From Meghimatium bilineatum (Eukaryota; Mollusca; Gastropoda; Stylommatophora; Philomycidae), in assembly GCA_034231615.1 (NCBI GenBank), contig CM067316.1, positions 23,707,791-23,771,790 of the forward strand: 64,000 nt of DNA. The letters are read 5' to 3'. How positions within the stretch are numbered: the stretch's first letter is position 1; every line of letters starts with the position of its first letter. The position numbers and the translations under genes are program-made. Under the pieces are notes generated by a model. It saw nothing but the letters and a program-made list of their open reading frames with translations, was not told where the DNA came from and did no database searches. Below, in pieces: positions 32,156 to 43,989 of the stretch.

Positions 32156-32536
32156 CTGAGTGAGAACAAATATATCTTGCTATTAGAAGAATTGTGGAAG
32201 ATATTGAATAGTTTCATTAGCTTAACAGAATTAATGTTTATCATTTAATGTGTCAGCCTGAAATTAATAGTTTACTCTTCGTGTGATGTATAGTGATAAG
32301 AATCTTTGGGCTCTGCAATTGGATCTATCTATTTCTTAATTTATTTGTAGGAAAACTCTCAGATCAATATTATAAAATTGATTTTTTTTATGTGAGTGAT
32401 TGACCATTTCCAACAAAAAAGATTGGTTAAAATCTCTTAATTAGTTACCAGTTAGATGACAGATCAGTATCATAACGCTCAGGACACGTTTATAGGTGAT
32501 CTGATCTTCTATACAGTAAGTCATTTAGCATGAGGT

Positions 32537-33643
32537 ATTGTTCTGAGTTAAAACTCATTAAAACTCATTGCAGGACAAATAGGTCTCCAAATCAATTCAT
32601 CAAAAACAAAAATTATGGACTTCACCAATTCACCTAACAAAATTACTTTAAATGGATAACAACTTGAAAAAGTACAGTAATTCTCCTATCTAAGAAGCAA
32701 ATTAACACTCAACGGTGATGTCATGCCAGAAAATAAAACTTGCATTGCCATAGCATCAAGTGCATTTAACAGACTGTCTAATATCTGGAAGTCAAAGGCA
32801 ATCAGCACACGCACGAAAATGCGCTTATTTAATTCCTGCGTTATTCCGGTGCTATCATATGGATGTGAGAGCTGGAAAAGCTCTTTATCTTCAGAAAAGA
32901 AATTACTTAGTTGCGAGAACAAATGTCTTCGTAGGATAACTAACACCCATTGGAGTGAATTCAAATCAAATGATAAAATCAGAGAAGAGACACATCAAAA
33001 TTTCATCACAGATGCTATCAGAAAACGCCGTTGGTCCTACATCGGGCATGTCCTACGCGCAGACACCAACAGAATACACCACCAATCTGACTATCACAAT
33101 ATGAACAGATCAGAACAAGTTATAATTCTACGTCTCAGAACAGGACACAACCGACTCCGCAGTCACATGTATACAAAGTTCAAGATTGGCAACACGGCCA
33201 TGTGTACATGTGGACAGGCAGCACAGAGTGCCAAACATATACTTCAAGAGTGTTCTGAGCATGAAACGCTGAGGCAGACATATTGGCCAGAGGAAACAAC
33301 ACTGGAATCAAAGCTCTATGGGACACTGTATGAACTACAAAAGACAGTGAGTTTTATTAAGGAGACAGAATTACAGATATAGACATGTTTCAAGTGAACG
33401 AAAGAAGAAGAAGAAGAAACCACTAATCTCTTGAATGGATACCTACAGGCAAAAGAGGAAGGGGTAGACCAAAATATTCACTCAGAAGAACAATACTTAG
33501 ATAAAGTAAAACAACCAATATTCATACTATTCAAGAACTGCACATAATAGCTTTGAACAGACAGAATTGGAGAGATCTGACCTCTGCCCTATGCGCTAAC
33601 TTCAGCGCAAAAGGGAAATGAATGAATGAATTGTTCTGAGTTA
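32537..33643 (+). mobile_element. LINE family A1 insertion, 14-bp target duplications
   Basis: Body 32551-33629. Target ATTGTTCTGAGTTA at 32537-32550 and 33630-33643. It encodes the ORF2 C-terminal region: LQINSSKTKIMDF, then AFNRLSNIWKSKAISTRTKM, SCVIPVLSYGCESWKSS, RKRRWSYIGHVLRADTNRI, then after a nested insert GKRGRGRPK and ALNRQNWRDLTSALCANF. It ends in (TGAA)n. 5'-truncated, with stops near its start, so inactive. Confidence 0.88.
33078..33429 (+). mobile_element. Nested jockey-like LINE 3' fragment inside the A1 LINE
   Basis: Body 33089-33418, flanked by ACCACCAATCT (33078-33088) and ACCACTAATCT (33419-33429), a 10/11 match. It encodes MNRSEQVIILRLRTGHNRLR, MCTCGQAAQSAKHILQEC and KLYGTLYELQKTVSFIKETE before a stop, then a short 3' UTR and (GAA)n. 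The surrounding LINE frame resumes when the insert and one target copy are disregarded, so the insertion came later. The 219-codon ORF at 32723-33382 is therefore a fusion of two elements and not one protein. Confidence 0.87.
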
Positions 33644-33839
33644 GTTGATAACTTGATTCTTATAAGCTGCTCATTTCTTGCAATACTTTACTCCCACTTC
33701 ATGTATACAGTTGAAATAACACAAGCTGCATTATATAACTGGCCTAACTCCTGATTGCAATAAAATATCAGATTGGTCCATTGAACTACCACCACTGACA
33801 AGTATTCATGTTGAGAAGACAAGCAGACATATAATATGT

Positions 33840-34105
33840 ACTACAGGACTGCTGTCCTCATGAAGGAAGTTGAGTAAAGATGTGGTCATTCCCAAACAAC
33901 CTGAAGGAAACAGTATTTGGTGATGAGACAAGTTTGAGATATATTTCCACCATTATAAAAGAGATCAATGTGGCCATATGAACAAACAATGAAGAAGGAC
34001 TACCACCAGACATTATAGCCATACTGGCAAATCTGTCTGTTCTTTCATTTCCCTTAATACTTGCATGTCCAGAAACAAACATAAAGGTAAATCTATTCAG
34101 CACAG
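33840..34105 (-). mobile_element. RNase H fragment of a LINE
   Basis: Minus frame FTFMFVSGHASIKGNERTDR then FASMAIMSGG: the GHASI-GNE--D motif of retroelement RNase H. Confidence 0.65.
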
Positions 34106-34189
34106 ACTTTGTTTATTTTCTTCTGTACACTTGTAGATTTTAAAAATTATTTCATACTCTTCCTAACAGTAGACATCATGGTCACAGCA

Positions 34190-35165
34190 ATGCCACAGAT
34201 ATGGAAAAAGAAAGTGTTTAAACCTCCATCTTATGCAACTCGGTCTATAAACTCATTTTATCGTTTCCCGATTTCATCATATCATTTCCTGCTTAGACTT
34301 TACTTAAAGCGGGCATCCAATGGCTCAAAAACAACACTGACCTTGTTTTTGCAGATGACATTGCAATCTGAAACTCTACTCATCAACAAACACAAGATAA
34401 AACCAAAAACCTATGCACGCTCACAGATCAGTTTGGCTTCCAGATTAATACATCAGAATAAAAAAAGCATGGAACTTATCAATTCCACAAACAACATCTC
34501 AGTAAACAAACAAATACTGAAAAAATCTCTCCAACTTTAATTACTTGGGCAACCGAATGCTTGTTGATGGAGACTCAATAATACAAATAAATAGCACATT
34601 CACTAAACTAACTAATATCTGGAAATCCAAAGATCTAGGAAGAAACACCAAGCTAAAGCTATTCAACTACTGTATTGTCCCAGTATTAACGTATGGAAGT
34701 GAAACCAGACCAAAAATTATAAAGGACCCAAAACAAATGTCTCCTGAAACTAATGAACATTAAATGGAGCGATTTCATTACATATAGTGATTTAAGAAAC
34801 AAAACACACCTAGAATATGTGTCAAACATCATAAGAAAACGCAGATGGAAATACCTGGGTCACGTTTTAAGACCAGATGAAAGCAGAATAAACCAACAAG
34901 CTTTTATGTGGACACCTTTGAATAAAAGAAATTTAGGAAGGCCTTAAGCAACCCTAAAAACCTCCATACTTAAAGAATGGGAAATAATAGATTGCAAGAT
35001 CATACAAGAAATAAAACTGCAGGCAGTGGACCGCAACACATGGAGAATCAAAACCTATGCCCCATGTGCCGCCTGTGGCACAAAAGGAACAAACTAACTG
35101 TAGCTTGGAATCCATTATAATAATATACTGAGCTGCAGAAAAAGGGGAAAATTCATTCATTCATT
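34190..35165 (+). mobile_element. LINE family A2 remnant
   Basis: Plus order: IQWLKNNTDLVFADDIAI (FADD catalytic box, one frame), then NSTFTKLTNIWKSKDLGRNT, LFNYCIVPVLTYGSET, NIIRKRRWKYLGHVLRPDE, then RNTWRIKTYAPCAACGTKGT before the stop. The 3' region ends in (ATTC)n near 35150. Several frameshifts. Confidence 0.8.
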
Positions 35166-35179
35166 AAGGTTATTTTGGG

Positions 35180-35740
35180 TTCCTTATAGCTATGTCAGTA
35201 TCCAAAACTTCTCAGCTGTTGCATGTCTTCATGTGATTAATGAACATTTTCTTTGCTTTTGTTGTGGCTTCCATTTCTGCTTTGAAGTTTGTGAAATGTT
35301 TGACTGTAGGATGATTAATTAAATAAAAAGTAACAGATGTTACTGATAACACAAAGTAGTAAGTTTTACAGTTAAAAACACACAAAAACCATGCACAAAA
35401 ATATAGTTAACAGTTTACAAAACATATCAAATCAACTTTATCAAAAAATACATGAGAAATGGAGAACAAATGATAAAAAAAATTGCAATGGCTATAGTAT
35501 AGACATAAAATATATGGACCTATAATAACATAATTACGCACTGATAATGTATAAGCCCCTTAGTGTGGTTGAAATACACATTTAAAAACTGGAGGACTGA
35601 GAAGGAAACAAAACAATTAGGATTTAAAACAAACAGAAAGACAGAACAGGATATTTATATAGGATAAATTGTATTGAGATAAAATGTCTTTAGGGTATCA
35701 TACAGCAATACATAATGTTTTATCATAGCAACTGACAGAC
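35180..35740. other. Intron, nothing recognised
   Basis: AT-rich; no supported feature. Confidence 0.4.
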
Positions 35741-35744
35741 TTAC

Positions 35745-35845
35745 ATAGGTCTCTTGAACATTGTTGGTTTTAGAAACAGCTATTTCAAGTCTGTAGAAAA
35801 AAGCCGTAGGCAATACAGGTAATGGCTTGCTATGCATAATTTGAC
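35745..35845 (-). CDS. Host gene exon 8: start of LolA-like block 2
   Basis: Acceptor ACATTCTCTCAG, donor GTAAGTCTG. It enters with two bases (Gly codon) and exits at phase 0. It encodes QIMHSKPLPVLPTAFFYRLE then IAVSKTNNVQETY. The P-LP--F-xRLE opening fits the first strand of LolA-like domains. Confidence 0.87.
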
Positions 35846-36765
35846 CTGAGAGAATGTAAAAAAAAAAATAATAATCAGGAACACATTTATATGACTACTT
35901 ACAAAGTTTATGAAAGTTGTGAATTTATTCTTTAAAGAAAAATAGCAATTTGTTCTTTCTCCTTCATCACTAATCCACCGGTATTTAGACTCTTGTCCTT
36001 GAACTCAAGATAATTTTTCAATTCAACCAACAAACAAACCTCATACTTTGCATTAACCTTTTAGAGCAAATAAGAACAAGCTACTGAATTGCTCAAATAG
36101 CAATTGCTTTTCTCCCTTCTCTTGTCACCCTTCTCTTAAATCTGAACATAAAATCTTTTAAGTTTTGTTTTATTCCTTTTAAATATTTAAAAAATCATGT
36201 AATAATTGTTTTCCATTATCTATGAAATCAGAAGAGCAGAATTAATTAAATATAAGAATAAATGCAGAGATGCAAGAACAAGAAAGTATCTCATATTTAT
36301 GACACATAGTAATAGATGCATGTAGATGTGAAGCAGATGTAACCAGAAAAATGAGGCTCAAAAGGCTTAGAGGATTCTACTTCTTCTTCTGTAATAAGTT
36401 TCCTATGCTCAGAAGTCTATACATGCAGGAGGACAGCCTCAATTAATTCAAATGTCAGCAGAAGGTCCTCACAGCTTCACCTTCAGTTTTGTCTCATAGG
36501 GTCATGCTATAGTCCTTAAGTCATCAAAGAGTGGACATGCCTGCAGAGTCTGGGAAACATATTTGCATGGACATTGGTAACTTTGGACAACCTTTATTTT
36601 GTGGAGATGTGCATATAGTCCAGTGTCCTATGGGAGCCTAAAGATGGTAGTTTTCTGTGAACAGTTCAGCTTTAGGATGGGAGTCTTAAGGAAAGTTTCT
36701 ACCTGTTCTCTGACTCCATGCATGTTTTATTTTCTTTTGATGCAATTTTTTGCTTCAGTCAGTGT
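35846..36765. other. Intron, nothing recognised
   Basis: AT-rich; the ORFs here are short and unsupported. Confidence 0.4.
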
Positions 36766-36769
36766 TATT

Positions 36770-36885
36770 CTGTGATGGAATTGTTCTTTTTCGCAGCTTC
36801 TTTTGCCAATCTGTCAGCTGCTTCTTTCCCTGCAAATTCACAATGTGCAAGGATCCACTGCAGCACCATTTTCTATGGGTAAGCT
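36770..36885 (-). mobile_element. RNase H fragment of a LINE
   Basis: Minus translation QWILAHCEFAGKEAADRLAK matches the W-x-H-x(4)-GNE-AD RNase H motif. Confidence 0.6.
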
Positions 36886-37124
36886 GTGTTTCTATATTTT
36901 TCATTGTCTTACTTGTTTTCAAAATTACATATTACCCTTATATAAGCCCTACTTTAGTAATTAAAAGGTTGAAAAAAAATTAGCTTTTACAGGGCAAAAA
37001 ACTGTATCTGTAATCCCTTGTTTCCTTCATCTTCAACACATTTCTGTCTCATAATTTTTCATTTTCCACATTTTCCAGTGATTATTTGTAAAGGTTTTCA
37101 AGGCATTTTATGTCAATGCTTTGG

Positions 37125-37450
37125 GGTGCAAAAGGTTTCACATTGCTCTCATACGGACCCAGGGTTAGCAGATAACCATGATCCTAAAAGTACCTCCTCA
37201 TGGTGCACCATGGAAACAGAAACACAGCTGTTCTTGCTATATTCCTGGCCAACAGTTTTAGGCTCATGTCTATGAATGTGAAGGATGTAGATGGAATGAG
37301 AATTGCCTGCAAAGATACAAGGAACATCTCCGAGACATTTATGCAAATACACCCAGCAGCACTGTCGGTACACAGTGACGTAAGGCATCTGAGCATTTCG
37401 TCTTGGTCAGCCAAAAATGCAAAAATATTGGAAGGGCAGCAAATGACAAT
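37125..37450 (+). mobile_element. E1 retroposon, decayed 5' portion
   Basis: Collinear with E1 copy 2 from its first base: GGGGTGCAAAAGG, CGGACCCAGGGTTAGCAGAT, TACCTCCTCATGGTGCACCA, CATCTCCGAGACA, CACTGTCGGTACACAGTGA, TATTGGAAGGGCAGC. Substitutions are heavily toward A/T. Confirms that the GGGGTGCAAA start is the true 5' end of the family. Confidence 0.7.
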
Positions 37451-38075
37451 GTTTCAATATGGGTAGTCTTGCTAAGATATGGGGATCCTAAGAGTACACA
37501 TTGAATCTGGAAAAAGCAACACATGCTAGAGGACAGCATTGCTTATGTGAAATGATATAGTGGCAAAAGAGCTACAATTGTCCAGCACAAGACCAACTGG
37601 CGGAAGTGCTGCTTATGCTCAAAAATACATACAAAAGTTCACATATCCCACAACAATTGACCCCATTCAAAGTAGGAGTCATGTCTCAGGTATTGGATAT
37701 GCCAACTTGAACCTTACAATATATCTCCCCATTGCACACAGGAAAAGCATTGAAGAAATGTTGGGGAGCACATTTTTCAAAACTTCTGTCCGAAGCACAT
37801 ACCTGTCAACTGCCCGTAAATACACTTAATTTTTATGGTTTCTTCTAAGCTGTATGGTTTTATGGGCATACACCGGCATTTATGGGTTTTTACATGAATT
37901 TCTGCAGTTCTGTACGTTTTGGGTTTTTTTTACTAAATTTAGTGGTGACACTGATATTTTAGTATATATTTTAGTGGCAACAGTGATTTGTGCAGGGTTT
38001 TTTATTCACAATAGTGTCGTATGCGGGTTTTATTTGATCTGGTCTTGGGGCAAATTATTGTTGGAAACAATGCTT
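37451..38075. other. Intron, possibly further E1 decay
   Basis: No clear alignment to E1 beyond about 37450. 37830-38030 is T-rich with a run of similar GGTTTTTATG-type phrases. Confidence 0.35.
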
Positions 38076-38974
38076 TTAACCTTCACCGAGCCGATATGAT
38101 ATCCAGCCGCCGAAAAACAAAATGGCCGCGCGCGCTGATGGCGGGCCGTCCCACCCAGCGAGATTATCGTGAGATTTACACGTACCACAGTTCGTGCACA
38201 TAGCTGGGGACATGCGCAATCGAAGCCGGTACATCCCCCACTTCCGACATGATCGTTTTTGAGAATGGCTGGCTATTCGTAAAAGTTTAAGAGCAATTAA
38301 TCTGACCACATCTGTACACCGGTACGATGCCATGATGATGGATCGGTTTTACAGACCTTTATTTCATCGTATTTCGAATAAAATAACATTGAATCGTGGA
38401 TTGAATCATGGATTATTAGGTTATTTAGTTTCACAGCAGTGAATATACAGAATGCCGTGCTGGTTTGGGGACTTGTACGTTTGATATCGAATATTTTGAA
38501 GTGGCAGAAAAAATAACTCTAGGCCTAAGCTCAAAGAACGATTTTACTGCAAATCTACATGTTTTATACAGTTCCCCCGGCTATATTTTGATAATTTCGC
38601 AGTGAAAGAACATAAATACAACAGATTTACGTGATTTAGTTGACAGTGTTGCCAAGGAATTCGATATGTAAGGTAAGTTATTTTATTTTCTTATTTTTTC
38701 CCTCTTTATTTGTTATAAAATATATGTTTTTTGTGAAAAACGTCTTTACCACTTTCTCATACGTCTGGTATCACACACACACGTACATAAATTACACCAA
38801 TATATGCATAATTCAATTCTTTATTTATATGTGCAAATATTATTTAAATATCTCTAACAACCAAAAAATTATCACATTTTCAAAACAGTCACCATCAATA
38901 ATGAAAATTTTCAAAAAAGAATCCGGTGGCAGGGAGACGTTTCGTATTTTTTAATCTGGCTTGCTAAAGGTTAA
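38076..38974. mobile_element. piggyBac-like non-autonomous element, TTAA-flanked
   Basis: TTAA at 38076-38079 and 38971-38974. The ends are CCTTCACCGAGCC and (rc) CCTTTAGCAAGCC, imperfect inverted repeats. Interior 891 bp, GC-rich on the left and AT-rich on the right, with no transposase frame. The right half is shared with 41818-42800, 46384-48264 and 53800-54503 (ATGTGCAAATATTATTTAAA, TCTCTAACAACCAAAAA). Confidence 0.75.
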
Positions 38975-39339
38975 CACACTACTAGTACTTTAATTATTCT
39001 CTGTGCTGGGAACATTGTCTTTATACCGAACTTAAGGAATTTTTGTCCACGTGCATTGACAGTGTTACTCAGTGTATCTACAGTACACAAATACTAGTAA
39101 CACTTACACATGTATTCTGTTTCTAGGCCTACTATATACATCATTTAATTTATATTGTATGTTTTTGTTTGCCCCCCTAGACCTAGGTAGTGTAGGTAGG
39201 CCTATAGTTAAATAATAGATTGTTATTTGTTTATGTAGGCCGAAATCTGATCTTGAGACTTATCTTAAACCAATATTTTATTGTCACGTTATGTTTCTTT
39301 TTAGGAATTACAAACGGAAAATAAGAAAATGATGTAGCT

Positions 39340-39840
39340 GACTGAAAATGAAGCCGTCGCTGCTATAGATATTTGTGCTATAGATGCACAATCTCCACAA
39401 GTCATAGTTGTACGGTCTCCGCCGATAATAGATGCACAATCTCCGCTATTCGCAGATGCACGATCTCCGCTATTCATAGATGCACAGTCTCCCGCTATTC
39501 ACATATGCAAGATCTCCGCTATTGATAGATGCACGATCCCTGCCGGTTATAGCTGCACAATCTCCACGGGTCATAGTTGTACGACCTCCGCCGATAGCCG
39601 ATGCACAATCTCCGCTATTCATAGATGCACGTTCTCTGCTGGTCATAAATGCTCGATCTCCGCCAGTCATAGATGCACATTCTCCGCCGTTCATAGATGC
39701 ATGTTCTCCGCCGGTCATAGATGCATGATCGATGCCGGTCATAGTTGCACGATCTCTGCCGGTCATAGATGCATGATTACTGCCGGTCATAGATGCATGA
39801 TCTCCGCCGGTCATAGTTGTACGATCTCCGCTGATGTGCG
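39340..39840. repeat. Minisatellite, unit 24 bp, about 20 copies
   Basis: Units such as GATCTCCGCCGGTCATAGAT+GCAC. Because 24 is a multiple of three and stops are rare, both strands stay open: 39470-39814 minus (repeats of MTGGDHAS) and 39480-39728 plus. Substitutions follow CpG-type decay. No evidence that it is translated. Confidence 0.9.
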
Positions 39841-40700
39841 CTATTCATGGATAGTTTAAATTATTGTCGAACGCTCTATAGAGCACTCCAATAAGTTGTT
39901 ATAGTTTCAAACGGATCTAAGCATCCATTCCCTGTATTAATTTTTTTTCCATCATATTTCTTTTTTTCGTATTAAAGGTACATAGGCATAGTCTTTGTGC
40001 TCTATAATTTTCTCACACTATGACTGTCTATGTTAAACAAAGGCAAACTACCCGTAAAAAAACCGAATGACCTTTTTTTTTAAACGGATGGAGCCCCCAT
40101 TGTGTATGGTTTTACGGTTTTTCATGCTCAATTATGGTTTTTCATAACTTTTTTTATGGTTTTCAGTCTCAACAGGTTGACAGTAATGGAAGCAGTGTTG
40201 ATACTCGGACTCTGAATGCTGCTGGCAACGTAGATAAGAAACAATTGGGTTCCCAAGGACATAGAGGGGAATGATGCCTTTCTTACACAGATTTGTTTAC
40301 TGACTGTGAAGCTCCTCGTCCAAGATTGGCGCAATCTATCTATTTCTTTGGGTTATAAATGCAATGATGGTGAGTCAAAACACAACACAGGCAGTGTCTG
40401 GCGATGTATTGGAAGGCCATCACAGACGAACAAGGCGAGTGCGTGAGAAATGCACATGTCAAATCCCAGACCCCAACATGTCTGGCAAAACCGCACCTAA
40501 TTTAGGAAGGTGTACCAACTCGAATCTAAACTGATTATCGCCATTACCCAACACGGTTCATACAGAAGAAATTAGGTCTGGGATCAAGGAGGATAAAGGT
40601 TGGTAATGGAATAGTCTTCCTACATGAGGAATAGCTCGCTGGCGGAGGAAGGACACACACAAAGGGTGACCAAGGAAAACTATCAGCTTGTCTTGTGACG
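39841..40700. other. Intron, nothing firmly recognised
   Basis: 40020-40160 holds repeated TATGGTTTT(T/A)C phrases like those at 37845-37930, suggesting a shared AT-rich repeat on both sides of the 38076-39840 block. Confidence 0.35.
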
Positions 40701-40704
40701 TAAA

Positions 40705-40865
40705 CCCCCTCTGAGTAGAAATCTTCTTCAAAAGGCATTGAAAATTAAGCATAAAGCTGAAATCTCCTAGGTTTGAAAGAAAGCCCTGAGAAACCACCCC
40801 ACTGAATAGGAAGAAAGAGCTAATCGCTCACAATTCCTGGTTATAGCAACCAACCAACTAACCAT
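40705..40865 (-). repeat. S2 repeat fragment
   Basis: The reverse complement matches 43995-44140: CAGGAATTGTGAGCGATTAG, CAGTGGGGTGGTTT, CTTTCTTTC, GGAGATTTCAGC, TCTACTCAGAGG. (AACC)n-like tail at 40850. Confidence 0.6.
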
Positions 40866-40918
40866 GTCATTGCTTTAGATTATATATTCTAAGTTAGTTC
40901 TTTTATAAGAACACATAC

Positions 40919-40961
40919 CTGATGTCAGTTGCACACCGAGAGCAGTAAATGTTGTGAAGCC
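40919..40961 (-). CDS. Host gene exon 7: second half of short pair 1
   Basis: 43 bp. Acceptor CTCATCCAAG (AAG, less typical), donor GTATGTG. Phase 0 in, one base out. It encodes GFTTFTALGVQLTS. The phase pattern is identical to exon 5543-5612. It joins 43826 and 35745 without a stop. The short length makes it the least certain exon. Confidence 0.6.
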
Positions 40962-41059
40962 CTTGGATGAGATTAATAGAAACAATGAGTATCTATTCAG
41001 CTAAGTATTTCACAATGTTTTAAAATTATCAATAATCAAAATTCATAGAATCTAATGTC

Positions 41060-41440
41060 AGAGAATAGAGGCTTTCGAAATTAAGTGCTATAGAAGAGTC
41101 CTGAGATTACCATGGACAGCAAGAAAAACTAACCAAGATGTGCTAAGAAAAACCAACAATCAAGAAGGTTGGCATTTAAGCACCATACTAAGAAGGAAGT
41201 TATGTTTTTCGGCTATGTGAAGAGACATGATGGCATGGAAAGAGTCTTGTTGGAGATGGTGATAGAAGGTAGTAGAGGCACGCAGAGGCCAACCAGATGT
41301 CATTGGACAAGAGATATTCAAGAATGCATGCACATGTCGCTAGAGGAAGCAGGACAACTTGCCAAAGACAGCAGGGATTTCATGTGATTCATAAGGAAGA
41401 CTACGTTCTAGAAAGACACACACAGAATATCTTTTAATGT
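41060..41440 (+). mobile_element. LINE 3' fragment, family B
   Basis: Plus pieces: EAFEIKCYRRVLRLPWTARK, NQDVLRKTNNQEGWHLSTIL, RRKLCFS, then MVIEGSRGTQRPTRCHWTRD and IQECMHMSLEEAGQLAKDS. The 3' end near TCATGTGATTCAT. Confidence 0.78.
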
Positions 41441-41817
41441 AATGTTCTACTGACATTATGATTCACTTTTTTCAAATAAATTTCACAAAAGCATTTTTTG
41501 CTATCTCCTGACTTAATGTCAGTTGTTACTGGAGCAAACTTGGCAAAATTATCACCATCCTTCTCCAACCTTCATGATTCAGGGCCATCTTCTGAGATGT
41601 GGTCAAAGTCAACCCTGCCGACTTGTTTATGTTGCCTTCCCACCTTTTCTTCTGTCTGCTCTATTTTAGTTTACAGAAATAGATTTTAAAATAAACTAAA
41701 TATTTATTTAATCTTTAGTGTGCCATGGTCGTTTGGATACACCAAATTCATCCCTTATATTTACAGCTACTGTCAAATTCATACAACATTTGCTATGACC
41801 CTATTTGACGAGGTTAA

Positions 41818-42804
41818 TGTCATATGATCAGAATTAAAAATCATAGCTGGCAGTGGTTTTCCACTTCCGATATCACAATGATGATGAAGGAAATAGTAGA
41901 AGTTTGCAGAACAAGAAGTTCGTAGAAGGTAAATCGCGAGAAATCAAGATCGGGAATTCATCGGTGGATTTCAATGACCGTCAATTTGTATAATTGACGT
42001 ATAATCACTACGAATTGTGATTCTGATAGCAAGGAATATCATTGGTTTTGAAATTAGATATGGTAACTCTTTAGGTTGCGCTATGAAATGACATGATGGA
42101 ACAATTATGGTAATGTATATACGCAATTGCCGACAACATTAGGACTAACTCTAAAGTTCACGTTTTTTGACACGGTAAATTACTTTTACATGTTTTTTTT
42201 TACTTCCCCAGCTATATTATGTTAGTTAGGCTATGAAACTACATGAATATAAAAGATTCATTTACAGTGTGTTACTGTGTTGAAAACAATATTTTCAGGG
42301 CTGCCATGTCGGAAAATAAATAAAGGTGAGCAATTTTTGGAAAATTATTTTTTGTTTATGTTTTTGTTGATTTGATGTTTTTCAATTTTTCCATGTTTAC
42401 AATAGAAGCACACCTCTTGTATACACGCACACAAACCAAACAAAAGATAGACAATATATGCAGTATCCAATTCTTTATTTTCATGTGCACAAATTATTTT
42501 AAAATCTCTAAGAACAAAAAAGTTATTGCATTTTCCAAACACCCATGTTTGGTTGTTTTTTGAAAAAAATATCTTCACACTTCTCTAGTCTCTCATATAA
42601 CACATATACAAAAACAGATTATACAAATATTTGCAGTACACAATTATTTTTTTTAATGTGCAAAACTTATTTTAAGATCTCTAAAACCAAAAAAAGATAT
42701 TGCGTTATCCAAATACCCACCAAAAATTACACAAATTTTCAACAAATAATCCAGTGGCAGGGAATAGATATAGTGTAAATTTAATTAGGCTTGCTAAAGG
42801 TTAA
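41818..42804. mobile_element. piggyBac-like non-autonomous element with internal duplication
   Basis: The right end GCTTGCTAAAGG then TTAA (42801-42804) equals that of 38076-38974. The left end near TTAATGTCATATGATC (about 41814) is decayed. A ~185 bp segment is tandemly duplicated (about 42420-42600 and 42600-42785: TGCAGTATCCAATTC / TGCAGTACACAATTA, then ATTTTAA-ATCTCTAA). Confidence 0.55.
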
Positions 42805-42837
42805 ACCATTAAATATGACCAAAATGTTTCATTCATG

Positions 42838-43110
42838 TGTTGTCAGGGCTTAAAGGGAAAGCCCAGAATATCGATAATTTGACCTGCCATACATACTGTA
42901 TGAAGCAGCTAAGGAAGGTTTTGGGGGGTCCCATCTCATAGAGGATTAAAAACAACCAGGAAGCCATGCTGGTCAGATGTTTCAGGCTGAAAGGCACAGA
43001 TATGTCAAACTGTAAACCATGACACAACACATTTGATTCTCCAAATTACATCCTGCCACTCTGCAAAAGTCTGAGAATGAACACAGAAGAAGAAAACAAA
43101 CATGGTAAAT
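42838..43110 (+). repeat. S1 SINE
   Basis: Sense plus: TGTTGTCAGGGCTTAAAGGG, CCATCTCATAGAGGATTAAA, GGAAGCCATGCTGGTCAGAT, AACTGTAAACCATGACACAA, CCAAATTACATCCTGCC, GAGAATGAACACAGAAGAAG. Nearly full length. Confidence 0.7.
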
Positions 43111-43820
43111 GGAAATTAGATGTTAAAAAAGTGATGTTGAAATGAAAAGTTGAAGAGAGCAGAGATAGAGGAAGACAGTTAAGTCATTAGATTGACAACA
43201 GAAATTATGACAGCTAGAAAAACTAATGGGGCAATGTTGAAAGAGTCAAATATGAAATATGAGTAACTTACTAATATCAGAAATAGTCTTAATTTTTGGC
43301 CATGTTATGAGATATGGAAGTTTGAAGAAAGTAGTTATGAGTATGACTGAAGAAAAGAGAGACGGGATGACAGAAAGAAAACAAAAGAAAAAATTGATAT
43401 TTTAATATCATGGCAGAGAAAATAGTCAAAAACAACCTTTTTACTAGATACTAAAGGTAGAGAGTTGTGAAAATCCATACTATCTATGTTTGTCAGCACA
43501 GCGTTTGATAATCAATTTTGGATACATTTTTAAAATTTATTAGCAGTAGTCAGTATCTGTGGCGAAGAGATACAGAGTGCAGACAATCTTGGTGTCAGGT
43601 TGAATTTCTACCACAGGCAGTCATGCAACAGGTCAGTCCAGAAAACAATGACAACCTACTGGATGTAAATATTTCTAGAAAATCCCTGCAACCAAAAAAA
43701 TTATGGTTGTGATCACAACTTCCTGAAACATCTTTCACTACCACATTTCTTAAATTATTGTTTCAGCAAATTCACTTAAAACATCAAAAACTGTTACTTA
43801 ACAACAGATTCAGCTACAGA
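43111..43820. other. Intron, nothing recognised
   Basis: No supported feature. The 43518-43712 plus ORF has no recognisable domain. Confidence 0.4.
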
Positions 43821-43825
43821 CTTAC

Positions 43826-43941
43826 AGTTCCAGCATTGTTTAAAATGACTGCTTGCACACTTCCTTGAAAAACAGCAGTTTCTAATGAAATGATTGCATC
43901 TCTTAAAAGAGGCTCGTTCTTGGAAGAAACTTTTACTATTC
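43826..43941 (-). CDS. Host gene exon 6: first half of short pair 1
   Basis: Acceptor GTTTAAACAG, donor GTAAGTCTG. It enters with two bases (A+GA = Arg after 45667-45734) and exits at phase 0. It encodes IVKVSSKNEPLLRDAIISLE then TAVFQGSVQAVILNNAGT. Aligns with exon 5766-5842. Confidence 0.85.
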
Positions 43942-43989
43942 CTGTTTAAACATTATAAAAAACATTTTTGTAAATGTGATTGCTTAATT

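Noticed and set aside
32723-33382. 219-codon plus ORF as a single gene
   Set aside because: It crosses the boundary between an outer LINE and a later nested LINE fragment (target duplications at 33078 and 33419), so it is a chance fusion.
38076-38333. 85-codon minus ORF in the GC-rich left part of the piggyBac-like element
   Set aside because: Compositional ORF; no transposase motif and not conserved in the other copies.
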